From the NCBI GenBank assembly GCA_002049455.2, contig KV919032.1:1-64000 (forward strand): a stretch of DNA of 64,000 nucleotides, read 5' to 3'. Both the position numbers and the translations under genes were made by a program. Every line of letters begins with the position of its first letter. The first letter of the stretch is position 1. This document shows, one piece after another, positions 34,640 through 42,620 of the stretch. The notes under the pieces are model-generated. The model did no database searches and was not told where the DNA came from. It worked only from the letters and a program-made list of their open reading frames with translations. This DNA comes from Porphyra umbilicalis (taxonomy: Eukaryota > Rhodophyta > Bangiophyceae > Bangiales > Bangiaceae).

Positions 34640-35062
34640 ATGACGGACCAAGAAGCCGAGGTGATCATTGAGGGCCCCCGCGCGTCGGACATCCTCCAGT
34701 GGGGCACCCCCCCCGACGCCCCCCGCCCGCGCCACCCGTACCAGTTCTTTGCGTATGGCAACGTGGAGAAGCCGACGGAGGGGCTCGTGTGGAAGGTGCG
34801 CCGCCGCCCGCGGGCGCCGTCCGCCGCCCGCAGCGGCGGCGGCGGCGGCAGCGGCGCCGCCGTCGGCCATGATCCGGCGGCGGTCGTGCCGACGGCGCGG
34901 ATCTTGACGCCCAACCCCGCGGGGATCCTCTTTCAAAAGTGGCGGCAGGGCAAGGTCATTGTCGAGCCCGAAGCCGACACCATTGCGCGCTACGAGGAGC
35001 TCACCGCCGAGGCGGCGGCGGCGGGCAAGCCGGGGCCCCCAAAGCCAGACTTTCTCAAGTGA
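34640..35062 (+). CDS. Hypothetical small protein (140 aa)
   Basis: ATG 34640 in context TTTCACCATGACG after a C/T-rich leader; the stop is at 35062. Sequence begins MTDQEAEVIIEGPRASDILQWG, followed by HPYQFFAYGNVEKPTEGLVWKV, a basic Gly-rich linker, then ARILTPNPAGILFQKWRQGKVIVEPE and a short helix. Codon use and a compact, non-repetitive sequence make it a convincing host gene, convergent with the polo-like kinase gene about 640 bp away. No signal peptide or membrane span. I cannot name the family; a conserved subunit-type protein is possible. Confidence 0.65.
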   Translation: MTDQEAEVIIEGPRASDILQWGTPPDAPRPRHPYQFFAYGNVEKPTEGLVWKVRRRPRAPSAARSGGGGGSGAAVGHDPAAVVPTARILTPNPAGILFQKWRQGKVIVEPEADTIARYEELTAEAAAAGKPGPPKPDFLK

Positions 35063-35699
35063 GGGCGGCGGCGGCGGCGGCGGCGGCGGGGGGGGGGGGG
35101 GGGGGCGGGGAGGGGGAGGGGCGGGCGACGCGGGCGGCGTGACGGGCGGGGGGGGGTGGGTGGGGGATGCCCCCTCGTGGGGGAGGGGTGCGCGCCCCCC
35201 GTGCAGTGTGTCGTGGCGTGGTGGGCGGTCGCGCCCGGGCTCGGTGCGCGCCGGTGCGCGCCGGTAGGACGCGCGTGATGCGCGGTGCGCGTGGTGGCGC
35301 GCGCGTGGTGGCGGACCGAGTGGGTGCGCGTCCCGCTCCCCCCTTTTTTGCACGCTGTGCTCGTGTCTTGGTTGCCGCGCGGCGGGCGGCCGCCGCTGCG
35401 CACGGTGCACGCCGGCGTGTGGGCGCCCGGGGTCGGCGCCGACCCCCACGTCGGTCCGTGTGGGTGCCACGGACGCACCGGCGGCGGCCACCGCCCCACG
35501 CCATCCCGCGCCCGCCACCCGCACGCGACGGCGGCCGTGCGTCTGCCTCCCTCCCCGTCGCCTTCCAACCCCTTCCCGCCCACCCCCCCCACAACACACA
35601 ACAAAAAAAAAAACGGTGGCATGCGCCGGAATAAAAAAAATGGGTCAACAGCCGCCTCCCCCCCTCCACGGTGTGGCGTACGCCAGCCCCCCCCCCCCC
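35063..35699. other. 3' intergenic between convergent genes
   Basis: Extremely GC-skewed (G14-16 runs near 35090, GCGCGC tracts); contains no supported gene. Confidence 0.5.
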
Positions 35700-37157
35700 C
35701 TCCCCCCTCACCCCCCCTCCCCCCTCGCCCGCAAAAAAAGGCGGCGGCGCGGGCGACAAAGCGGAGGCGCCCCCACAGCTCCCCCCCCCCCCCCCCCCCC
35801 ACCCGCCGACGGCGGCGACGGGGAGGGCGACCCCCCCCCCCCCCCCCCCCCGGGCGCACAACCACCAACCGGCGCGCCGGGGAGAGCGTCACGGACGCCC
35901 GCGGGGCGGCGCCCCCACCGCCTGCCGCGCGCGCGGGGCCGAAAAAGGCAACGACGTCCCCGCCCGCCGTCAAGACGGCGACCGCGTCGCGGCGGCGGGA
36001 GCGCACCCACCGGCAGACGGCGAGGCGCCGCCACGCCCCGCCCCCGTCCTCGTCACACCCGTCAACGGCGGCGGCGGCGGCGGCGGGCGGCGGCGCGCCG
36101 TACCCCCCCCCCCTTGACACCCCCCCCCCCAGCACGCCCACCACCGCCCGCCTCGCAGCGTCGACGCGCGCATCGTCGACGCCCGGCACGGGCGGTGCCC
36201 ACCCCCCCCCCCCCCCCCCCCCCCCGCACACGCACCCCCCCCACCCCCCCCCCCCCCCCCCCCGGCGCCCACACCCCCCCCCATCCGCAAACGAAACGCC
36301 AAGCCCGGCCCCCCCCCCCCCCCGGCGGTGACGTACGCGACCCCCCCGTCGATTTCCGCGGCGGTCGCCACGTGCGGCACGTCCGCGGCGACGGGCGCCG
36401 CGCCCGGGGCAGTGAGGAGGGCGGCCACGGCGGCGGCGGCGGCGGGGGGTGGTGGTGGACGCGCCCCCGCCCCCGCCGTCGCGGGGGGGCGGGGAACCCC
36501 CCGCCCGCGCCGCCGCCGCCGCCCCGCGCAGACCGCCCGGCCGCCGCGTTGGCCCCCGCCCCCGCCGCCAAGGCGCCGAGGACGGCGCGCTCGCCCCCCC
36601 CCCCCCACCCCCCCCCCCCCCCCCACCGCCGCCGCGCCGAGCGCCACTTCCGCCGCCAACACGGCCGCAACGCCGCCGAGGCGCCGCCGCCCCGCACCCG
36701 CTCCCGCACCCGCCGCCCCCGCCGCCCGCGGCGGCCGCACGGGCGCCACCGCCACCGCCGTCGGCGGCGGCGACGGCGGCGGCGGCGGCACGGCCAGCGG
36801 CGGCAGCGGCGGCGGCGGCGGCGGCAGGGCGCCGTCGTCGGCGCCCGCCCCCCCCCCCCCAAGGGGCGGCGGCGGGGGCGGCACCTCCCCCCCCCCCCCC
36901 CCACCCCCGGGGCGGGGGCGGGAGCCACTCCCCCCCCACCGGCGCCGCCTCTGGCGCGACCATCCACGGGTGGGCGGTGATCCACGCCCACCCCGGGCGG
37001 TCCCCCGGCTCCCGCCGCAGCAGCGCCCCAATGAGGTGCCGCGCCGCCGCCGAGACGGCGGCGCCCCCCCCCGCCGCGGGGGGGAAGGTGTACACCCCCG
37101 CCCGGATGCGCTCAAAGGTCGCGGCAATGGCGGGGCGGCGGCGCCCGCCGCCGCCGT

Positions 37158-37188
<31 letters not shown>

Positions 37189-37399
37189 TCGCCGTCCCCC
37201 GCGGGCGGGGGGGGTGGCGGCCGTGCCGCCGCCGCCGCCCCCCCCCGCGGGCGCCGCAAAGGGGGGGGTGCCGTAGAGGAGGGTGTAGAGGAGGACCCCA
37301 AACGACCACACGTCGGCGCCAAAGGAGTGGCCGCCGCGGGGGGGTGGGGGGGGGGGGGGCGCCGCCGGGGGACCCCCGCCCCCGCCGCCGCCCCACCGT

Positions 37400-37434
<35 letters not shown>

Positions 37435-38364
37435 TCGTCGTCGGCGGCGGGGCGCGGGGGGCGCCCCCCCACCCCCCCCCCCCCCGCGCCGGCCAACACC
37501 TCGGGCGCAATGTAGTTTGGGGTCCCACACAGGGTGTGCGTGAGGTCCCCCTCGGCGGCGAGGGCGACGGCCAACCCAAAGTCCCCCAACAGCGCCCGCC
37601 GCCCGTCGGCGGATAAAAACACATTGGCGGCCTTGACGTCCCGGTGGACGACCCCCTTGGCGGCGGTGTAGGCGAGCGCCGCCCCCACCTGCCGCCCGTA
37701 CCACCGGGCGGCGGGTTCGGGCAAGCCGACGGGGGGGGGGGCGGGGGGGGGGGGGGGCCCGCCACCCCCCCGCGCCGCGTCGACGCCGCCCCCGGCCGCC
37801 GCCGGTGCGCTGCCGCCGCCGCCGCCGCCGCGCCCGTCACCCCGCCGTCGTCCACCTCCTCGTCGGTGGAGGCGGCGACGGCGGCGGCGGCGGCGGCAGC
37901 GTCGGCGGCGCGCGCGGCGGCGACGCGGCCGAGGAGGTCTGCGAGCGTCCCCCCCCCACAGAGCTGGGTGAGGAGGTACACCCCCCCCGCGTCTTCCACC
38001 GTGCGCTTCCCATACAGCCGCACGATGGAGGGGTGGAGGAGGCGGGAGTGGATGGCCACCTCGGACCGCAGGCGCGACCGCAGGTGCGCGTGGGCGGCGA
38101 GGGCGCACTTGGAGATGACTTTGATGGCCACGGGGGGGGGGGGCGGGGGGGAGGGGGACGCAGGGGCGGCACCCCCCCCATTGGGGGAGGGGGGGGGGGT
38201 GCGCGACGGGGGGAGGGGCGTGCCGGGGTAGACGACCGCAAAGGCGCCGCGGCCGAGGGGCGGGCCGAGCGCGTAGGTGGTGCCCCCGGCGGTGAGGGTG
38301 GGGGGGGGGGGGGGGGGGGGCACGTGCGCCCGTGCAGCGCGCACCGGCGGGCGGCGCGGCCCAT
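35700..38364 (-). CDS. Polo-like Ser/Thr protein kinase (PLK)
   Basis: Start at 38364, context CCACCATGGGC. Read on the minus strand: ALGPPLGRGAFAVVY (glycine loop), VAIKVISK (catalytic Lys, about 38120), HPSIVRLYG, VVHRDVKAANVFLS (about 37635), LLGDFGLAV (about 37575), LCGTPNYIAPEVLA (about 37510), FGADVWSFGVLLYTLLYGTP (about 37290), IRAGVYTFPP and ITAHPWMV. CGTPNYIAPEVL plus the YTLLYGTPPF and pleated tail are hallmarks of polo kinases. Further on, VCRWVRSRRRDAVAVLTAGG, DVVAFFGPAR and ELWGRLRFVARAA resemble polo-box 2 (WFRTRSAIILHLSNG..., ELASRLRYAR). Role: mitotic entry, centrosome/spindle and cytokinesis. Coding hops between frames at long C/G runs (e.g. near 38310, 37735-37758, 36840-36900, 36200-36320), and Ala/Gly-rich inserts interrupt the kinase domain. 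The end near 35700 is approximate. Confidence 0.8.
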
Positions 38365-38978
38365 GGTGGGGGGGGGGGGGGGGGGGGGGGAGGCGGTGCC
38401 GACGACCGACCTCACGTCGGTGGGGATGGGGGGGGGGGGGGGGGGGGGGGAAGCGTCCGCCCCGCCGCGCCCGCCCCGTCCTCGTGCGCCGGGTGCGGGG
38501 GGGGAGCGCCGCCGCCCGCCGCGCGTCGCGTGGCCGCCGCGGGTGCCACGGCAGACGCCCGTAGCGGTGGCGGTCGCGCCCGCGGTGCCGCCGCCACCCG
38601 CCGGGGGAGGTGCTGCCCCCCCCCGCCGCGCGGCGACCGGGAGCGACGGGGCGGGGCGCCCGCGCGCGCGCGCGGCACGGCGCGGCGGCGCGGTGCGCGG
38701 CTCCGGCGGCGGCACGCGGCGGCGGCACGCGGCCGCGGCGCGGCACGCGGCGCGGCACGCGTCACGGACGGGGGACGGGGGGGGTGGGGGCGGCCGCCCG
38801 CCCGTCGGGCCGCCCCGCGGGCGGTGGGGGCGGGCGGGTCGGGCGGGCGGGCGGGCGGGCTGGCGGGCGGCCGCGCGGCACGGGGATCGCGCCGAGCCGT
38901 TTCGAATTTGAAGGGCGCCTGGGCGGGCGCCGCGTGGCCAGTGGCGGGCCGTTTCAGTCGCCGCCACGGGCCGGGAGT

Positions 38979-39012
38979 CCCCTCTGCGCGTCTCCGGAGA
39001 CGCGCAGAGGGG
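38979..39012. repeat. 34-bp perfect palindrome between divergent genes
   Basis: CCCCTCTGCGCGTCTCC and its exact complement, no loop, centred at 38995/38996. It lies in the shared upstream region of the divergently transcribed PLK and THYN1-like genes. Confidence 0.9.
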
Positions 39013-39538
39013 CGAGTCGCGGCGGAGGGGTCGTTTGGGGGGGGGGGGGTTTGCAAGTCTGTCAATCGGGGACACGCCCTTGGGGGGGGGGTCTCAGAGG
39101 TGGCGGGAGAGCCCATGTTCATTCAGTACGTGTTCGAAACGACCAACATGAAGTGCGAGTTATGGTTGACACATTTCACTGGAATTTACTCACTTGATCC
39201 ACGCCGAGGCCCGGTCATCACACGCCGCCATCCCGTGATGCCACCCGCGCCCGTGACGTATCGCCCGCCTCGCCCCCCGTCGTGCCGACCGTCGCACGCA
39301 CGCCGCGAGCCCGACACCCGAGCCACCCGCCCTTCACACTTGTCCCATGTGGCAGCGGGCCCCTTGTGCTCGCTGGCATCCCCGCCCATCGCCGGCCGCT
39401 TTTGTGCCACTCGTCGTTGCCTCTGCGTCGCTCTTGTGCGCCGCCCCCCGCCGGGCGCCCCGGCGGCCCGCCGCGGCGCCGCCCCGCCGGCGCGCCGCCG
39501 ACCGACCGACGGGCGCGGCCGCCGCTGCGGCACGCTCC

Positions 39539-40429
39539 ATGGCGCCGCCGCCGCCGCCGCCGCCGCCGTCGGGGCGGCGGTTGCGGAGCCGGCCCGCGGC
39601 CGACGCGGGCGGGGCGGGGGGACCCCCGCACCCCCCCCGCCGGCGCGCCCGTCCAAGCGGCGGCGGTCGGCCGCCGCCGCCGCCGCCGCCGCCGCGCCGG
39701 CCGAGCCCCCCGCCGTGGTGGCAGACCCGCCCGGCCGCCGAGGGCGGGGCCGGCCCCGTGGGTCTGGCAAGAGCGAGGCGGCCGCGCCGGCCGCCGCCGC
39801 CGCTGCTGCCACGACCGCCGCCGGCGGGGGCGGCCGGCACGCCGCCGGCGGGGTCGACGGGAAGCCCCCCCCCCCCCCCCCCTCCTCAGGGGCCACCCCC
39901 CCCCCCCCCCCGCCAGTACTTCCTCTTCAAAAGCGAAGGCGACAGCCGCATCGTCGACGGCGTCGACGCCAAATTCTCCATTGACGACTTGGCGGCGTCG
40001 CCCGACGGCACGACGCCCTGGGATGGGGTGCGCAACTATGAGGCGCGCAACACGATGCGCTCCGCGCGCGTCGGCGACGCGGGCTTCTTTTACCACTCCA
40101 ACGTCAAGGAGCCGGGCATCGTGGGGGTGGTGGAGGTCGTCTCCGCCCCCTACCCCGACCCGACGCAATTCACAGGGCCGCACCCAGACGCCAAGGCGAC
40201 GCGGGCGGCGCCCCGGTGGGACCTCGTCGACGTGCGCCTCGTGCGGCGGACGCGGCGGCTCGTGTCGTTGCGGGAGATCAAGGCGGCGCCGGCGCTCGCC
40301 GAGATGGCGCTCGTCAAGCGCGCCCGCATCTCGGTGCAGCCGGTGCGGCCGGCCGAGTGGGAGGAGGTGCTGCGGATGGAGCTGGAGGGGGAGGCGGACC
40401 AAGGCGGGGGGGGACCGGCCAAGAGGTAG
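39539..40429 (+). CDS. THYN1: EVE-domain protein, thymocyte nuclear protein 1 homologue
   Basis: The C-terminal 170 residues match THYN1 closely by eye: QYFLFKSEGDSRIVDGVDAK, FSIDDLAASPDGTTPWDGVRN, ARNTMRSARVGDAGFFYHSN, KEPGIVGVVEVVSAPYPDPT, VDVRLVRRTRRLVSLREIK, ISVQPVRPAEWEEVL. EVE domains are PUA-like folds that bind modified bases in DNA or RNA. ATG 39539 (CTCCATGGCG) is the most likely start. The N-terminal part is Ala/Pro-rich; a neighbouring frame between about 39620 and 39865 carries RPSKRRRS and an AT-hook, RRGRGRPRGSGKSE, bounded by C runs (C18 at 39865-39882, C16 at 39896-39911), so that frame is probably the real one there. Nuclear location is likely. Confidence 0.85.
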   Translation: MAPPPPPPPPSGRRLRSRPAADAGGAGGPPHPPRRRARPSGGGRPPPPPPPPRRPSPPPWWQTRPAAEGGAGPVGLARARRPRRPPPPLLPRPPPAGAAGTPPAGSTGSPPPPPPPQGPPPPPPRQYFLFKSEGDSRIVDGVDAKFSIDDLAASPDGTTPWDGVRNYEARNTMRSARVGDAGFFYHSNVKEPGIVGVVEVVSAPYPDPTQFTGPHPDAKATRAAPRWDLVDVRLVRRTRRLVSLREIKAAPALAEMALVKRARISVQPVRPAEWEEVLRMELEGEADQGGGGPAKR

Positions 40430-40749
40430 GGGGCAAATGGTGTGTTGCTTGGCGATTGTAGGTGCTTGGTTGGTGGCCTGTCGGCAGGCGCACTGGTCAC
40501 CTTGTTTCCTCTTGTTGAGTGCAAGCAAGGCAGCCGTGACGTTTGGCACATCCTGACTTTACGGGACTCGGCGGCTTTGGAATGACACTGCACAGCTCAA
40601 ACCGCAGCAAGAGACGAGCAGGCAAGATGTCTCGGTCGCCACAGCCAATGATGGAGAACAAAAAAAAGGCGGAAGAGAAGTGCAAACCAAGGTTGCGTGG
40701 AAGGGATGCTGCGTCAAAGGCGCGTCTAGAGTCACAGTCAGGGCCATCC

Positions 40750-41738
40750 TCACGTGTGGCGGGAGGTCCCACGCAGCAGACTCCGCCCCACCGCGCCCAG
40801 GCACGCGGCAAAGAGGAAGGCGCCGAGGAGGATGGCGGTGATGCCGCGCACAAAAGGACTACACAATCGCCGAGTACTCGACGCCGTCCGACACGTCCCC
40901 CCCGTTGGCCACCGCCCCGGCCGCGTCGCTCCCCCCCGTGGGGTGGCTTCCGCCTCCCGCGCCAGGCGCCCCCCCCCAAACCGCACCCCCCACAGCGCCG
41001 CGGCGAGGGCCCCCCGAGCGTCGCACCCGCCACAACGTCCGACCAGTGGTGGTGGTAGTCGACGGTTCGGGAGACGGCCACGAGGGCGGCGACCAGCAGC
41101 GGCGCCGCAACGACCAAGCCCATCCACACCCGCCACCGGCCGCCGCCACTGCCGCCGCCGCCGCCGCCGCCGCCGCCGCGGCGGAGGACCGCCGCCAAGT
41201 AGCAGGCGGTAAAGACCCCCGCGCTCATGCTCAGGGAGCTGTGGCCCGACGGAAAGGACCGCCGCGCCTCGTCCACTGCCAACTGCGCGCCCGCGCAGGT
41301 GAACGGTGCCGCCGGCGGGGACGCCAGGTACGACCCGCACACTGCCGCAAAGTGCGGCCGCGGGCGCCCCGCCGCGGACTTAAGGATGTCTGTTACGAGC
41401 ACCGTCAGCCCGTTGGCCTCAAAGAGCGCGAGCAGCAACTCGGGGAGGGGCATCAGTGGCTTGTGCGTTCGGGACCGCCGGAAGAGGACCATCTCGGTGA
41501 GGAACACGACGCTCACGGGGATGGCGTACGAGGCGATGAGGACGGGGAAGGACGGCACCAGGTCGGGCAGGAGGGGCTTGGTGAAGGACGCGTCAGTCAA
41601 GTCAATGGGCCGCGCATACGGCCGGATGAAAACATGGATGGCGGCAGGGACGACCCAGCCGATGAGGAGAACAGACACCCACTCAAAGGCGGGGATGCTT
41701 CGAGCCGAGGTGTCCATATCGGCAGCGACCGACGACAT
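40750..41738 (-). CDS. PAP2-type lipid phosphate phosphatase
   Basis: Start MSSVAADMDTSARS at 41738. The three phosphatase signatures are present: KSAAGRPRPHF (KX6RP), RSFPSGHSS (PSGH), and SRTVDYHHHWSDVVAG (SRX5HX3D). Membrane spans: WVSVLLIGWVVPAAIHVFI, FPVLIASYAIPVSVVFLTEM, LLALFEANGLTVLVTDIL, SLSMSAGVFTACYLAAVL, VWMGLVVAAPLLVAALVAV, and ITAILLGAFLFAACLGAV at the end. Dephosphorylates phosphatidic acid or related lipid phosphates in endomembranes or plasma membrane. After GATLGG the last span lies in the adjacent frame, with the switch at a G6 run (about 41008-41013); without it the frame runs on to 40497 as unlikely sequence. Gly9-10 repeats sit in the loop after span 4. Convergent with the THYN1-like gene, about 320 bp apart. 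Confidence 0.85.
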
Positions 41739-41849
41739 GGCCCTACACTAGATGGGGAGTGGGGGATAGTGAAGGGGGGGGGGGAGCGGAGCAATGAAAA
41801 AGCAGGAGGCTAGGAGAGTCAGGTGGGCGTGCCGCACCGCCCAGGCCCG

Positions 41850-42191
41850 CTATGGCTTCCCTCTGCCCGAAGACATGTGAACACTAAAATGCCGCCGCCG
41901 TGGCGGGAGTAGACGACACCCCCACTCGGAAAAGCCAAGGAACACATACCTAAAAGTCGCGGTCCCCTGCAGTCGCCGCGACTGCATGGGCCGGTCAGCC
42001 ACGCGGCGGTCTCGTCGGAGCGACGCCACCACCGCCGCCGGGGCGTCGGGGAAGAGCGGCGTCGGCAACACGACGTCAATCTCGGTGCCGTCCAGACTCG
42101 AGTCCCCGCCACCTGCGGTGGGGGACACAGACATTACCGTGTTGACGGTGTCAGGGCCGACGCTCGGCACACGAAGAGAAGCTTCGGCCAT
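41850..42191 (-). CDS. Possible small protein or upstream exon
   Basis: ATG at 42191 opens MAEASLRVPSVGPDTVNTVM and reads SLDGTEIDVVLPTPLFPDAP to about 41951, where a donor-like site CTTTTAG|GTATGT occurs. Reading on without splicing ends at 41850. The next acceptor-like site, CCATCTAG at 41748, is just before the phosphatase ATG but does not join in frame with it, so it may be a separate small gene or a 5'-UTR intron. Confidence 0.3.
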   Translation of the reverse strand: MAEASLRVPSVGPDTVNTVMSVSPTAGGGDSSLDGTEIDVVLPTPLFPDAPAAVVASLRRDRRVADRPMQSRRLQGTATFRYVFLGFSEWGCRLLPPRRRHFSVHMSSGRGKP

Positions 42192-42311
42192 GTCAACGCG
42201 GCAAGCCCAGAAAGCACTGACGAGGACGTTCTTGACACAAGTCACAAAACGTTGTCTCAGTATACTGCTAGTTTATCATTTACCACATCTCCTCCATCGA
42301 CACAACGGTTA

Positions 42312-42432
42312 CTCTCGATAGCTCAGTTGGCTCGTACTCACCTGATATGTGAGATCGCAGCAACCAAGAGCGTCTGACTGTAGTGGTATCCTTGACATCA
42401 GAATGTCGCTGGTTCGATTCCGGCTCGAGAGA
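42312..42432 (+). tRNA. tRNA-Tyr(GUA) with two introns, one in the D-loop
   Basis: Acceptor CTCTCGA (42312-42318) pairs with TCGAGAG (42425-42431), discriminator A. D-stem GCTC (42321-42324)/GAGC (42368-42371). Anticodon stem TCTGA (42373-42377)/TCAGA (42398-42402), anticodon GTA at 42380-42382. T-stem GCTGG/CCGGC round TTCGATT. A 13-nt intron (42384-42396) sits at the canonical place after base 37. The D-loop holds an extra block of about 35 nt (42331-42367) with its own hairpin CTCAC/GTGAG. A box TAGCTCAGTTGG and B box GGTTCGATTCC are intact. Ectopic D-arm introns are known from red algal nuclear tRNAs. Confidence 0.88.
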
Positions 42433-42438
42433 GTATGC

Positions 42439-42444
42439 TTTTTT
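42439..42444 (+). terminator. Pol III terminator of tRNA-Tyr
   Basis: T6 tract seven bases after the discriminator base. Confidence 0.8.
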
Positions 42445-42541
42445 GTGTGAGGCTTGATTGCATCTCGAAACGGAGCTGTTCTGGTCGACCCGTTCGTACG
42501 CTAACTGCCGTTGTTTTTGGTGACACAGAGGTTAAAGAAAC

Positions 42542-42620
42542 CAGTAGTCACCTCTGGAAGAGGTGAGGAGCAAAGCTCCCTATTCACACCCCACGAGATG
42601 AACCTGGTGAACAGTCTACG
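42542..42620 (-). ncRNA. Candidate Fanzor omegaRNA / element right end
   Basis: Read on the minus strand, this spans the last codons and the stop of the Fanzor gene and continues beyond it. It folds into two consecutive hairpins: GGAGC-TTT-GCTCC and CACCTCT-TCC-AGAGGTG, then ACTACTGG. TnpB and Fanzor guide RNAs typically derive from the 3' end of the nuclease gene. A second copy stands alone at 21165-21244. The guide would be the sequence following about 42541 on the minus strand, toward the tRNA. Function is inference from position, structure and repetition. Confidence 0.55.

Noticed and set aside
34990-37704. 904-codon minus ORF taken as one gene
   Set aside because: Only parts of it are the PLK frame; the rest, including the part antisense to the 34.6-kb gene, is shadow.
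40497-40749. C-terminal extension of the PAP2 protein
   Set aside because: After the G6 run this frame loses membrane spans; the adjacent frame supplies the expected last span and stops at 40750.
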